Positions 21,151 to 31,933 of a stretch of 64,000 nucleotides of DNA are shown piece after piece (within the stretch, counting starts at the first letter, position 1; the number at the start of each line of letters is the position of its first letter). The position numbers and the translations under genes are program-made. Below the pieces are notes generated by a model, which saw only the letters and a program-made list of their open reading frames with translations, searched no databases and was not told the DNA's origin. Source of the stretch: Macrosoma leucophasiata (taxonomy: Eukaryota > Arthropoda > Insecta > Lepidoptera > Hedylidae); the NCBI GenBank assembly GCA_036365455.1, contig JAWQUS010000021.1, positions 19,652,001-19,716,000 of the forward strand. Reading direction: 5' to 3'.

Positions 21151-22287
21151 AGGTAATAAAAACGTGAAGCGCACGTGACTGCCTGTGATCTGCTATGTTT
21201 ATACGTGACTGTCGCATGGCATTAACGAACTTTTTCACCCTAAATGGGCCATCGTAATTTTGGAACACTACTTCATTACAGCCAGCCATTACGTGGGACC
21301 CTAAAAATTTAATACGGTCCCGCGGCGGGCGTAAAACAATCTCGAAAATGTTCCTCCTGTTAGGGATCATTTAATTTATGTTGTTTGTATTTTCGAGACC
21401 TCGTAATAGTGTTGTGGAGTTTACATTATGTGAAAATTAAATATAGTAGGTTTGTGGACAGTGAATCAGAGAGTTGAAAATGAAATTCGATCCACTGCAG
21501 AATCTGAAAATTTAATTTTTACGCATATTAATAATCTAGAGAATATATATCCACTAGGTTCCCTATCAAAATTTGGCCGCAAGTATTTTTCATTAAATTA
21601 TTTTATCTTTAACAGCCAGCAACTCTTATTTGCGGCCGACTTATTCGTTCTCTCTCTCTCTCTCTCGACAGTGTGCGCCACGCGACGCGCGCGTCTGCTA
21701 TGTATGCGTACATTGTTTTGTCGTGTTCGTGTGTATGTAGTTCTAGTTATTTTTCATATTCTTAAAAATAAACAATGGATTGTAAAAGTGTTTCATTAGA
21801 AGTTGAAGAGGAACTTCGTTTCAATCAGGTGTCCTACATGTGACACCTCAGACAGTTATGTTTTCCGTGTTCTGTTGTTACTTCTGAGACCAAAATGATT
21901 TGCCTCTGCATAATAACGGAGACATTAATTATCACCTTAGACAGTAACCTTCAAACGTAAATTTCGCCGCCATATAAACTAATAATCGCTTGTACTAATA
22001 ATCTTCTTTTTTCATAAAACATCATATCGCCTTTCGAAGGCCATGAACGAACCATACATCACGGCGGGCGTCCGTAATTTATCATTCTGTCTGAAATTTT
22101 GTTGCTAAGCGTTATCGATTCAACTTACAAGATATTTTTACTGCGAAATATAGAGGTTGGGGTGAAATCAGCGGTGGGTTGTAACGTATGAAGTTCCAAC
22201 GGGGTTGATGGTTTACAACTACATATTTGAAAGGATTAGGCTTATTAAGTATCAATCTGATTGCAGGGTAAGTCAATTTTAAAATTT
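21151..22287. other. Unassigned region
   Basis: No recognisable coding exon. 21652-21670 is a (ct)n run, followed by a CpG-containing patch (gccacgcgacgcgcgcgtct). This could be a promoter-like region, but nothing in the sequence proves it. Confidence 0.35.
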
Positions 22288-22400
22288 ATTTTTTTGTCAT
22301 GAAGTAGCAAACAAGCATACAGTTTAAATTGATCGTACGTGACACTAGCTTATAAATACATACATAAAACCAGAGATTTCAATGAAGGTAGATGCGTTGT
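22288..22400 (-). mobile_element. SINE-A, highly diverged 3' part
   Basis: Recognisable by the T-run, ggcaaacaagcatacag-like start and ggtagatgcgtt end; otherwise eroded. Confidence 0.55.
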
Positions 22401-22787
22401 AGTTAGTTGTAGTCGTCCTGAAGGCTTGTAATTTTAATTAGTAAATCAAAATTCTACTATCTTGTAATTTATAAAACGGGCTTCATTGCGAAGCTTCATT
22501 CCATTCAAATTAGAAAGTATTCTTTTTATTTCGATAATTAGAAAAGTTCTTTGATATATTTCCAGTGTCTTTGTCTGGTAAAAAGTTGTGGGTACAAATT
22601 AGAATCGAAAAAGAAAATCACAAAATAATAAAAGTAGGTAGATGATTTTTTTTATCAAACGCTTTAATCTACGTAGGTATTGTCATTAGTTACACTCACT
22701 CCAATGGGTTCAATCATTGAGGAGCTTCTTTTATGTCAGGGATTGAAAATTATAAAACAGACTATTATAATTCATTAAATTTTAACT

Positions 22788-23066
22788 GATTCAGTAGCCT
22801 AGTGGTAGTAGGCCACTACTACTACGCTGGAGGTCCTGGGTTCGATTCCCGGGTCGGGGGCTATCAGAGATAACGGTTTAAAATCCTTATTGTCTGGTTT
22901 TATTGGGATTTTTCCATTTTCTGGAAGTTTCCCAGTACCTCGGAGTTTGGTAATGTACCCGGAGATGGCAACAGGCTCGCCACCTGTTACATGGGCCAAA
23001 AATGTAACCGGCGAATCGTGGGTGTTTGCATGTATGCTTGAATGCATGCATTACAGAAGTGAAGTT
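22788..23066 (+). mobile_element. SINE-C (tRNA-derived)
   Basis: The head gcctagtggtagtaggccac with B-box gggttcgattcccgg is followed by a ccattttctggaagtttccc body and tttgcatgtatgcttgaatg. The last ~40 bp of the consensus are deleted. Confidence 0.88.
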
Positions 23067-23393
23067 TCTTTTTTATAATTCAAAAGTCTGTTATATTGGA
23101 ATGGAACTGGCAGTTGAATGCTTAAGATGATAGATACAAGTGTATCATTTAAAACATAAAACTTTCTAGTGAAACCTCAGTTTTATTCACTCAAACCCTT
23201 CTTTCAGGTAGATGAGTGGTTTTCAAACATCTAGGTATTTAGGTCACCCAAGGTTCCTACATTTCTACATTCATTTCACTTGACACAAATGTCTGAATTC
23301 TCGGCTTTTCAAATTTAAATGCGTAGCATTTTTTTCAAAGTTAATTTGTTTCAATTATACTATTTCTAGGTAGTAAGTGTTTTTAATAATTGG
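23067..23393. other. Unassigned stretch
   Basis: AT-rich; nothing recognised. Confidence 0.4.
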
Positions 23394-23450
23394 TGTCGGG
23401 ACGTGACGACCCCACCAACCACTAACGGGAGATTTTTTTTCCGGAAGAAT
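23394..23450 (+). mobile_element. RTE 5'-leader fragment
   Basis: gtcgggacgtgacgacccca followed by actaacgggagat...ccggaagaattt matches the first ~55 bp of the RTE leader at 44762. Confidence 0.65.
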
Positions 23451-23464
23451 TTATTTCTAAAAAA

Positions 23465-23648
23465 ACGTAACTTCACGCTTGTAATCCCCGTAGGGGTAGG
23501 CAGAGGTAAATGTATACATTCAAGCATACATGCAAACATCCACGATTAGCCGGATACGTTTTTGGCCCATGTAACAGGTGACGAGCCTGTTGCCATCTCA
23601 GTGTCAACTGCATGCTTGTTTGCCATTCCATTACATTAAAAAAAACAC
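23465..23648. mobile_element. SINE-C (minus) fragment joined to SINE-A (plus) 3' end
   Basis: 23465-23600 is the reverse complement of the SINE-C tail. At tgccatctca|gtgtcaactg it changes abruptly to the last ~45 bp of plus-strand SINE-A with poly(A). A chimeric junction. Confidence 0.75.
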
Positions 23649-23667
23649 GATATTGCTGAGCTAAAAC

Positions 23668-23977
23668 TGCCCCAGTAGCGTAGTGGTAGCAGGCCACTAC
23701 TACTACGCTGGGGGTCCGGGGTTCGATTCCCGGGTCGGGGACTATCAGAGATAACTGTTTAAAAGCCTTTATCTCTGGTTCTATTGGAATTTTTCAATTT
23801 TCTGGAAGTTTCCCAGTACCTCGGAGTTTGGTAATGTGCCCGGAGATGGCAACAGGTTCGCCACCTGTTACATGGGCCAAAACGTAACCGGCGAGTCGTG
23901 GGTGTTTGCATGTGTGCTTGAATGCATGCATTTACCTATGCCTACCCCTTCGGGGATTACAGGCGTGAAGTTACGTT
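23668..23977 (+). mobile_element. SINE-C, full-length reference copy
   Basis: tRNA-like head with gtagcgtagtggtagcaggc (A-box) and gggttcgattcccgg (B-box), body with catgggccaaaacgtaaccg, and 3' end ccttcggggattacaggcg then tgaagttacgttt. About 310 bp. Confidence 0.92.
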
Positions 23978-23979
23978 TT

Positions 23980-24065
23980 ATATTGCTGAGCACTACCATT
24001 TGACGGCAGATAGATTAGGTAATGCGGTGGCGCCTGGGCCCTCCAATCGCTACACTGTAACTCTA
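23980..24065 (-). mobile_element. SINE-A head fragment
   Basis: tgctgagcactaccatttga to the diverged head; abuts the SINE-C 3' end. Confidence 0.7.
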
Positions 24066-24398
24066 TGTACAACTAGTTGAATAACTAAAATTAACTGTTA
24101 CCCTAATTAACACGAATCCCTTGAATATAGCTCTGTCAATTATTACGTCCCACATCAACGGGCCGTCACAAGTTGATTTTCAAAGGTAAGGGTACAATAC
24201 ATTGCGATCAAAAGGGGTCGAGCAGTGGTTCCCAAACGGCGATATATAGGCCCGGTTATTTTTATTTCACACTAACATCTATTTGCCTTTTTTGTATTCT
24301 TACTCAAAATAAAGCATAAGGTGCTAATACACTGTTATTAATATAGCGTTTGTTTTCATCAATTAGTCATATTTAACTAGTATGTGTCCTTAAATTAT

Positions 24399-24440
24399 AT
24401 AATCTATATGTAGCATTATGTAATGCTACATATAGATTAT
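24399..24440. repeat. Perfect 20-bp inverted repeat, 2-nt loop
   Basis: Arms 24399-24418 and 24421-24440 around the loop tg, AT-rich. A third, imperfect half follows at ~24462-24481. Confidence 0.9.
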
Positions 24441-24533
24441 GCTTTCGCTTTCTATCATATTTGGCTACAGATAGATTATGTTATGTTGTATCTATACCGT
24501 ATCTGTTGTTATACCGTTGTACCTGTATTTAAC

Positions 24534-24752
24534 TGGTGGTTGAGCTCCAGTGACGGAGCTCGCGGGCGTAGACACCACTGCATTACCTAATATACTTGCC
24601 GCTAAATGGTAGTGTACAGAAGGGGAAATTACAGGTCCGCACCTGTAATTTCCGGCACAGAGGCATAACACCTCAGGTCTCAGAAATGGTAACGCATCTG
24701 CATTTTGACCTTGGTTTTTGTGTGGGTGTCTATAGGCTGCAGTCATCACTTA
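24534..24752 (+). mobile_element. SINE-A, truncated at a TTAA
   Basis: The body stops at atcactta, immediately before agggggccgtccctga, so the poly(A) end is absent. Near 24625 a local inverted duplication (gaaattacaggt / acctgtaatttc) replaces consensus sequence. Confidence 0.8.
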
Positions 24753-25317
24753 AGGGGGCCGTCCCTGAAAACGCGAGAATAGGGGTTTACGGTTTGCAAA
24801 ATATTATGAAATCCGCTATACTAAGCAACACCATAAAAATATCTCAGACGCTCCATAAGTCTGCCAACAATAACATCGTGCTAAATTTTTAAGATCGATA
24901 ATAATTTTCTAAAAAAAAAATCATAAACATTATGAAAAACATCGAAATCGACCTTTTTTATTGGCAAAATTTATACTATTTCCGATTCATATTTTAAAAA
25001 TATTCTTGGCTTAATCGTGAGACGAAAGTATAAAGAATACAATCACCATTCGTTTTTTTCGTATAATTGAACAGAAAAACAGTTATATTCGTCTAAATAT
25101 CATATATTTTTTCGCATCCCGCTGGCCATATTTCATTTTATAATGGAGCACGGCCGTCAAAATCAAGCAGTGCCAAACCAGTGTTCAAGGAAAGCGCACG
25201 TCCGTCCGTCATCCGTATTTTCGATTGTTTTCTTGCAACGGGGCGGGGCGCGAGTATCGGATACAATTGCAAAGCAGTACTCTGACGACTACATGACAAT
25301 AAAAAAAATGTAAATTA
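24753..25317. other. Unassigned stretch beginning agggggccgtccctga
   Basis: The abrupt SINE-A boundary suggests a repeat edge here, but I cannot find the other edge. Confidence 0.35.
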
Positions 25318-25430
25318 AGTATTTATTTATTTATACTTTTATGCACATAAAATATTCATATGGCGGACTTAACGCCACTAGGCGTTTTCTACCAGTCAAC
25401 CATTGAGTTGTGTAGAAATCAACGATGTAG
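25318..25430 (-). mobile_element. LINE 3'-UTR remnant (family N)
   Basis: Reverse complement of the tail at 10450: atttatttatac..., ggcggacttaacgcc, ctaccagtcaacc. Confidence 0.6.
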
Positions 25431-25535
25431 GTGCAACACTGGTTACAGGTAGATAATGACATTATAATAAATGAAACAAATTTGGATGATTATAATTATA
25501 ACATATTATAGATAAGTATATAAATAAATATTGTA

Positions 25536-25617
25536 TATATATATATATATATTATACAGATATATATAAGAAATGTAATCTAAATATATAAATATGATAC
25601 AAAGATGTATAAATATT

Positions 25618-25656
<39 letters not shown>
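25536..25656. repeat. (TA)n-rich microsatellites
   Basis: Two AT dinucleotide runs (about 25537-25555 and 25621-25656) with AT-rich sequence between. Confidence 0.9.
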
Positions 25657-25658
<2 letters not shown>

Positions 25659-25944
25659 GTACAAATATAAATAAATATTAAAGATACGAATTGGGAATAA
25701 TCACGATGAATGACAGACATGTGAATCTTCTAAGACAGCAAATTAAAAAAATGTTGACGTACTTTACGTTTGAAAGATAATTTACAAGTTGATTTTCTGA
25801 TAGCCACGGGTAGTATGTACCTAATTAACGTTTTTTTTCATGTAATCTAGAATTTGCGAAACCGGCTCCATTTCCGACACGCAGTTCATTACAAACGTAA
25901 TTGAAAATAATGAAAACGATGATGTTCCTTTCACACATAAATAA

Positions 25945-26500
25945 GTGTTAGATCTGATCAAGTGACTGAAAGTGCAAAAGGAACCAGGTACGGACGGTGT
26001 CTCCAACTGTACCATCTGAATTTTCTTCCCCTTATAGCCGTATTTATTAAGATACTTAACACAACCTTTAAATAATTCTGTTTCCACCCTCGGGGGAAGA
26101 GGCCACAGTTATCGGGTTTCGTAAATTCTGTAAGCCTAACAATCAGGCCTCTTCGTATAGGTTGACAAGTCTCCTAAGTTCCCTCAGTAAGATTTACGAA
26201 CGTGTCATCTGCGCTCGTCTCTCTAAGTGTGAGATTCACAGATCGCACTACGATTGTACTTTGAGCAAAGTACGCTTAGAACTGTCAAAACTCATACTTT
26301 ACTGATAGTTTTAAAAGCATACTTTGCTCAAAGGAAAGTGCGATCTGTTAATCTCACCCAGAGACTTTGCACGAGTAGGTGGGTCGCCTGATCCCAAACG
26401 AACAATTTGGTTTCCATAGATGCCACTCCGGTGTATATGAAGTATCTACATCGGATTACTGAGCACATGAAAATCGACACAAAGATGAAAGCTATAGGCA
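25945..26500 (+). pseudogene. Jockey-type reverse transcriptase fragment, split by MITE-2
   Basis: Plus-strand remains of the RT N-terminal region in shifting frames. A LK..KEPGTDGVSN stretch (~25965) comes first. Next come a FHP-type stretch and GEEATVIGF, and then NNQASSYR.TSLLSSLSKIYERVI (~26160-26210). After the MITE at 26226-26357 it continues with LIPNEQFGFHRCHS (~26390-26430). The order matches Jockey RT blocks 0-2. Several stops and frameshifts; the catalytic motifs are not reached. Confidence 0.7.
26226..26357. mobile_element. MITE-2 copy 3
   Basis: About 132 bp, with inverted termini gtgagattcacagatcgcac / gtgcgatctgttaatctcac. Uninterrupted copy that shows the basic length of the family. 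Confidence 0.88.
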
Positions 26501-26550
26501 GAACTCATTTATCATAAGAGCTTCTTGCTTATTCAATACCTTAGCTAAGA

Positions 26551-26675
26551 AAAGGACAAGTTTCATGTTGGACCCGCGCCTTGTACACTATATAAAAATA
26601 TAGAGAAAAATACGTAGAAATGATTCTACGGAAAATACACACAAAATTATTTGAATCGTTGTTTTTTTGTCGGAA
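26551..26675 (+). repeat. Repeat I, copy 1
   Basis: acccgcgccttgtacactat, gagaaaaatacg and aatttgaatcgttgttttttt... match 30975-31095 in the same orientation. Function unknown. Confidence 0.7.
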
Positions 26676-27513
26676 ATATTTGTTTTATGTAATTTTTATA
26701 TGACAACGAAATATCATCATATTGCTACTATGACATTCTTGTTTTTGAAATATACTTACGAAAATTAATTGAAGATTAATAATTCTGTATCGTTGATCGT
26801 TATCAAGATGACTGTAGAATTAACTTCCCATCAATGGAAATTGGTTCGCTTGTTTCACTTTAAAAACTTTAATTGCTTTTTTACTGTATTTTTCACAATT
26901 CCTACATAAGCGAGTGAAATGTAATTTACATTTAGCAAGAATAAATGAGAAGCAAATTATGAATTCGGACTTCGTTTGCTAAGCGGCTGGGCTAGTGTTC
27001 AAAACATCGCGAGTTCGAACGATTTTTTTTTTCAATATCTTTTAAAAAAATATTAAGTTGCAGTGCACTCTATGTACTGTAACTTTTAAATCACGAATTA
27101 ATTACTTGTGATACAGCGCTTTATCTTTATGGCCCGGTGCCAGCTCTTTGGGAAACACTGATCTCACGTCACCGCAACTTTTCAAACGATTGCGCAACAT
27201 TTGTTTTGCGACAAAGTAAAGGATTAGGTTCAAAGGTTTTCCAAAGGCTTTAAATATTTATTTAGATTGTGGTTTTTGTTTTAAAGGCTTCTTTTCCACT
27301 TGTTCGTGAACATTTTTTTAACTGCGACTTTTCAAATAAGTAAGGACATAGTTATGGACTTTTAAGTGAGTAAAGTAGCAAATGAACAAACAAATCACTT
27401 AAATAGTAAGTGCAAGCCTATTATCATTCATAATTATACTATGTGTTCCACCAAAACACCCTAAGCCGAGAATCGAACCCGCAGGTCTCCCTTAAAAGGC
27501 TATTACACGACAC
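26676..27513. other. Mostly unassigned stretch
   Basis: A tRNA-like scrap (gcggctgggctagtgttc ... gcgagttcgaac) sits at ~26985-27020, and a reverse B-box-like gaatcgaacccgcaggtctc at ~27470; both are eroded SINE heads at best. Confidence 0.35.
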
Positions 27514-27702
27514 GGTATTCAGGGTCCGGCAGAAAATGGGCGTGGCCTCGCGCCGCGTTGCAGCTTATTACACTATCCGGTCGTCAGGACCCTAACTCAA
27601 TCACAGTACAAATACACGGGCCGCTCCGGTCGCCCTAATTAGGACCCTAACTCCCTAAATGTTATTCACTACCCTGACCCTTGCTATCGTACCCTGAATA
27701 CC
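27514..27702. mobile_element. MITE-5
   Basis: A 189-bp unit bounded by GGTATTCAGGGTCCG and CGTACCCTGAATACC (14 of 15 complementary). GC-richer than its surroundings; no ORF. Confidence 0.7.
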
Positions 27703-27825
27703 AAGTCCTTTGGAAAAATGATTTAGGCTGAGCACTCTATAAAAATAAATCTTGATGAACATTTTTTAAATGGGGATGTAATTTTTTAATTATTTAGATT
27801 AGAGAGATTATTTAGATTAGATTTT

Positions 27826-28030
27826 AGAGAGTGTAGAGCACCAAATATCCCGGTCCTGACATACCTCTCGTGCCTCATCTACCTTCATCATTCTCTTCAT
27901 ACATGCACGCCGATTCCTAAGACTTTTGACCGCACCATCAGACAGAACTCGACCTATTTGTTCATGGTAGGTCAGTCTTGGTGTTCCTCTGCAACCATCC
28001 ACATTCGGATTGTATATCTGTTTAGTCAAT
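27826..28030 (-). mobile_element. LINE family K tail
   Basis: Minus strand encodes KQIYNPNVDGCRGTPRLTYH and RRACMKRMMKVDEAREVCQD, 5'-truncated. It serves as the uninterrupted reference for the copy at 17580. Confidence 0.8.
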
Positions 28031-28298
28031 TATTTACGAAACATAGATAGGTCTGAGTTACGCCAACATTTGTCAATATGCTGATGATGATTTAGGACTC
28101 GACTGATCGTGAATGTTTATAAACTTTGATGTTATTTGTGATGTTTGATGTTTACTAACTTGTTATTAAACCTTGATAACCCCTATTACTTTAAAGTATT
28201 TTTTGCAAATTCTCTAGCTCACCAGTGATCTTAGAGCTCGACTGTCTAAAGTTTTTGCTTTGGATATTGCCATGCATATTTTCTTCTTTATACATATA

Positions 28299-28631
28299 CT
28301 AGTTGACCCGACAAAGTTCGTGTTGCCTCAGAATGAAATAATGTGTCAAATGTTTGATAGATACGGACTATTTGTATGGGGAAATGAAATTGTGGTTTTT
28401 ACTGTTTCCTTTCAATTTCTTCATATTTTCTTACCTTTTAAACCTTCCCTGGACCAAAAATCATTCAAAAGCAAAATTTGCCAAATCGGTCCAGCCGTTT
28501 TCGAGTTTTAGCGAAACTAACGAACAGCAATTGTATTTTATTTAAAGAAAAATGGAAAGAAAAATTTGACTTCAGGCGAGACTCGAACTCGCGGCCTACT
28601 GGGAACAGCAATTGATTTTTACATATATAAT
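28299..28631 (-). mobile_element. Helitron-like (Lep1-type), with nested SINE-D
   Basis: CTAG at 28299-28302 after A marks the 3' end. The unit runs through ttgcctcagaatgaaataat and caaatcggtccagccgtttt to an atataatGA end. It is split by a 69-bp SINE-D piece. Confidence 0.78.
28534..28602 (-). mobile_element. 5'-truncated SINE-D in a Helitron
   Basis: The 12-bp duplication gaacagcaattg (28522-28533 and 28603-28614) flanks it. Only the B-box end (gactcgaactcgcgg on the plus strand) and the gaagtcaaatttttct tail remain, as expected for truncated reverse transcription. Confidence 0.88.
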
Positions 28632-28689
28632 GAAAATGGGGGAGGCCTGGAGCCTCCACCACGCTGCTCCAACGCGGATATATAGGTAA

Positions 28690-28770
28690 GATAAAATTCT
28701 CATGTCACAATGTTAGTTTTATCATACTCCTCCGAAACGGCTGGACCGATTCTCATGAAATTTGGTGTGC
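28690..28770 (+). repeat. Repeat Q, left part (resumes at 29115-29215)
   Basis: tactcctccgaaacggctgg ... tctcatgaaatttggtgtgc continues after the RTE derivative as aggtctgaaaatcggccaac. An uninterrupted reverse copy is at 41040-41180. Confidence 0.7.
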
Positions 28771-29097
28771 CGATTGTGTACGTAGGTCTGGCGTCGCGAC
28801 GTGACAACCCCACCGCCCAATAGCGGAAGAATTTAATTCTACTGGAATAGAATTCTTCCACTAGTGCAGTAAATAAACAGAACAATGGCGGTGAAACCAT
28901 TCTAATAGGGCGGTAGTAAAAATAACAACGCGGGATGGGTAGCAGCGTCCCGCGATAAAACTACCGCCACTGCGATCGCCAATCCGCCTGCAAACGTGGC
29001 GATTATGGCGTATTCTCCCCTAATGCCGCATAACACTGTTGTGGGCATGTTTGGGGAAAGCTTTGTTCAGCAGTGGATGTCTTTTCGTGGAAGTGAT
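28771..29097 (+). mobile_element. Internally deleted RTE derivative
   Basis: The RTE leader (cgcgacgtgacaaccccacc through gccactgcgatcgccaa and gcgattatgg) is joined to a short piece including gcacaacactg-like sequence (taacactgttgtgggcat). It then continues with the last ~60 bp of the RTE coding strand (tttggggaaagctttgttca, cagtggatgtcttttcgtgg) and a tgatgat end. Endonuclease and RT are absent, so it could only move in trans. The same architecture recurs at 62549-63165. Confidence 0.8.
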
Positions 29098-29127
29098 GAT
29101 TTTCAGACCTACACAGGTCTGAAAATC
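29098..29127. repeat. 13-bp perfect inverted repeat, 4-nt loop
   Basis: gattttcagacct / aggtctgaaaatc around acac. The right arm is native repeat Q sequence; the left arm looks like a snap-back copy at the insertion edge. Confidence 0.85.
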
Positions 29128-29591
29128 GGCCAACATCTATTTTTTATCTATGTTGTTATTTTTGGTCATTTTTTTATATCTCTAAAGCGATATGAAGTGC
29201 GTCGGGGCAACTAGTAAATATCTACAAAATTAATAGCCATAGTCAGTGTCAATATGCTGTTGATGTGTCCGGCCTTTACGACACGATCGATAGTCCCACG
29301 TCACAGCTGTCTGCTACCCTTATTTTTTGTCACCCGATACGTCCTACTTTTCGTCGCGAGCCTGATATTTGATCAGCCACAAATAAGTGACCTCGGCAAC
29401 TGTCGGTTTGTTTATCAAATTAGTGATAACTATTATTGTTCCGAATATCCGTATCTGCGGATATCCTCGGGATTAAAAAGATCGTTACTTCTCTCGCGGA
29501 TCTTTTATCTCATCGATTTCCAAAATGGATGGGATTCTTCAGGATGTTTTCTCTGTTGATGTTTTTTTAAACACGTCGTGCCTTTACTTAT

Positions 29592-29876
29592 ACTGGTGGT
29601 AGAGCTCCAGTGACAGAGCTCGCGGGCGTAGGCACCACCGCATTACCTAATGTACTTGCCGCTAAATGGTAGTGTTCAGCACTATCGTGTTCCGGTCAGG
29701 TGGTAATGTACGGCTCTGTAATTTCCGGCACAGAGACATAACATCTTAAGCCTAGGGACTGGTAACGCAGCTGCATTTTGACCTTGGTCTTTGTGTGGGT
29801 GTCTATAGACTGCAGTCATCACTTAACATCAATGTGAACTGCATGCTTGTTTGCTACTTACATTACATAAAAAAAA
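29592..29876 (+). mobile_element. SINE-A, full length
   Basis: Complete head to poly(A). Confidence 0.92.
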
Positions 29877-29907
29877 CTCTTACGAGAATATTTTCCACAG
29901 ACTTCTA

Positions 29908-30072
29908 ACAGCCACGTGTCAATTTTGGAACGAATTTCCTTCTTTTCTTCAAAAATGGCATCAAAAGAGTCCAACTGGCAGCGCGTTGGCAGCTCCCCTG
30001 GTGTTGCAAACGTTCATAGGAGAGTGACCACTTTCCATTAAGTGGGCTGTCTGCTTGTCTGTCAACCGATTG
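29908..30072 (+). mobile_element. LINE family M tail
   Basis: ggaacgaatttccttc, ttggcagctcccctggtgtt and accactttccattaagtggg; 5'-truncated. Confidence 0.65.
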
Positions 30073-30134
30073 ACATACAAATAATATTGGTAATGAATTG
30101 AAATGCATTCTTATGGATTTAACTTAACTTTTCA

Positions 30135-30420
30135 CTACTGGTAGAGCTCCAGTGACGAAGCTCGCGGGCGTAGGCACCACCGCATTACCTAATATACTTG
30201 CCGCTAAATGGTAGTGTTCAGCACTATCGTGTTCAGGTCAGGTGGTAATGTACGGCCCTGTAATTTCCGGCACAGAGGCATAACACCTAATGCCTTAGGA
30301 GTGGCAGCGCATCTCCATTTTGACCTCTGGTCATTGTGTGGGTGTCTATAGGCTGTAGTCATCACTTAACATCAATGTGAACTGCATGCTTTTTTACCAA
30401 CCGTAACATAAAAAAAAAAC
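30135..30420 (+). mobile_element. SINE-A, full length
   Basis: Complete, with three bases missing at the extreme head; poly(A) end. Confidence 0.92.
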
Positions 30421-30544
30421 AAAATAATATTGGTTATGAATTGAAATGCATTCATAATAATATGCATTTAACTTGCCTAACGTTTCCGTGAAATATGGTT
30501 CAAATGTCGGCTTTCAAATAATCTACATAGCCTGCGTTTATATA

Positions 30545-30772
30545 TCTCAGCGAATTAAAGTCATCCGTTCATGAATATTAAATGCATACAGCGATCCCTT
30601 GCCAAGATTAGTGGTCAACAGCTGTGGGGTGAGCCATAAAAAACCGATATAATCCTGAATATCCAGTAAATGAAATACAAACCCGGTGTTGAGCCACGGT
30701 ATCAACATTAATGTGCGGTCGTGGTGCATTAAATTTTCACACACCCTTGGATTAGATTTAGGACTCGACGGA
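30545..30772 (+). repeat. Direct repeat J, copy 1
   Basis: Shares ataatcctgaatatccag, aaatgaaatacaaacccgg and atcaacattaat with 31676-31908, same orientation, 1.1 kb apart. Function unknown. Confidence 0.8.
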
Positions 30773-30811
30773 TGGTGAAAGTATCATCAATTTAGACCTT
30801 TTCATTTCTTA

Positions 30812-30957
30812 CGGCCTAATACTCAAACGTCACTTAACGTCACTCAATTTTAAGCAACGCTCAAATGTGCACTATCTCTGTCGTTTGAACGTGTTTTATA
30901 AAGACAGAAGACTTTTAAGTCCCACTTAGATTTAAGTGACGTTTGAGTATTTGGCCG
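30812..30957 (+). mobile_element. MITE-4 copy 2
   Basis: Termini CGGCCTAATACTCAAACGTC / GACGTTTGAGTATTTGGCCG are inverted repeats; TA flanks both ends. 146 bp, no ORF. Confidence 0.87.
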
Positions 30958-30974
30958 TAAGTATTTTTATGTAA

Positions 30975-31095
30975 AGGACAAATTCCATGGGCCCGCACCA
31001 TGTACACTATATGAAAAGATGGAGAAAAATACGCAGAATCGTGGAAAAATACTCAAAAAATAATTTGAATCGTTGTTTTTTTGACTTCAAAAAGG
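30975..31095 (+). repeat. Repeat I, copy 2
   Basis: See 26551. Followed by a gttctcaattcggcccgcat segment that I remember as common in moth genomes. Confidence 0.65.
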
Positions 31096-31334
31096 TGGAG
31101 GTTCTCAATTCGGCCCGCATGTTTTTTTTATTTTGTGTGTAAGTTACGCGATTTCTCCGTCGTTTGTGGGCCGATTTGCATAATTATTTTTTTTTGTAGC
31201 AAAAATTATTTAGTATTTTATGCTTCTTCTCTCAATATAGAGCGAACAAGGTGCGGACCCAAGCTCCATACATTTTGGAACGTCTCCTTTCTCGCTCATC
31301 AGTAATCTTGGAGTTCGACTGTCTAAAGTTTTTG

Positions 31335-31563
31335 CATGTAACCACGATTCGTCAGTTACATTTTAGCCCATATAACAGCCTGTTGATATCTCCAGGCACA
31401 TTACCAAACTGCGAGGTATTGGGGAACTTCCAGAAAATGGAAAAATCCCAATTACACCAGCCAACAGCCCCACCCAAGCCACATCCCAATTAGCCCCCAG
31501 GAATCGAACCAAGAACCCCCGCGTAGTTGTAGTGGCCTGCTACTACTAGGCTATTAAGGCATA
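31335..31563 (-). mobile_element. SINE-C, diverged
   Basis: Reverse complement of SINE-C with the B-box eroded (aggaatcgaaccaagaac on the plus strand) and the tRNA-like head gtagtggcctgctactacta retained. Confidence 0.75.
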
Positions 31564-31675
31564 CCTGCTTTGTATGTATGCCTTAGTAACCTATATTGTA
31601 TACTTGTGAATGTTTACAATTTAGGTAGCTATATTTTTTTTTTACATTTTTTTTCCTTCAACAATACGTTAGAGT

Positions 31676-31908
31676 AGCTCAGTTAATGTGATAGGCTTAT
31701 AAATATGAAACGAATGCAGCGATACCGTACCAAGATAAGCGGTCAACTGCTGACGGCTGAAAGCCATAAAAACCACATAATCCTGAATATCCAGCAAATG
31801 AAATACAAACCCGGCGTTGATCCTTGAAATCAACATTAATATGCGGTCAGTCGCATTGAATTTTCATGTGGCTCACTTCTTTGGGTTAGATTTAGTGTTG
31901 CTAACGTT
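31676..31908 (+). repeat. Direct repeat J, copy 2
   Basis: Diverged partner of 30545-30772. Confidence 0.8.
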
Positions 31909-31933
31909 AAAGAAATCATCAACTTTGACCCCT

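Noticed and set aside
20753..21178. 141-codon plus-strand ORF
   Set aside because: Runs across a SINE-A 3' end and a Helitron-like element, so it is fortuitous.
21640..21730. CpG-containing promoter with (ct)n
   Set aside because: No downstream exon, TATA or initiator arrangement that I can tie to a gene; left as unassigned.
22788..22865. Possible tRNA gene (A- and B-box, good acceptor-like context)
   Set aside because: Belongs to SINE-C, with the same ~200-bp non-tRNA body at 23668 and 43106.
24752..25317. piggyBac-like element starting at TTAA after the truncated SINE-A
   Set aside because: Only one edge is visible; no matching inverted terminus or second TTAA edge found.
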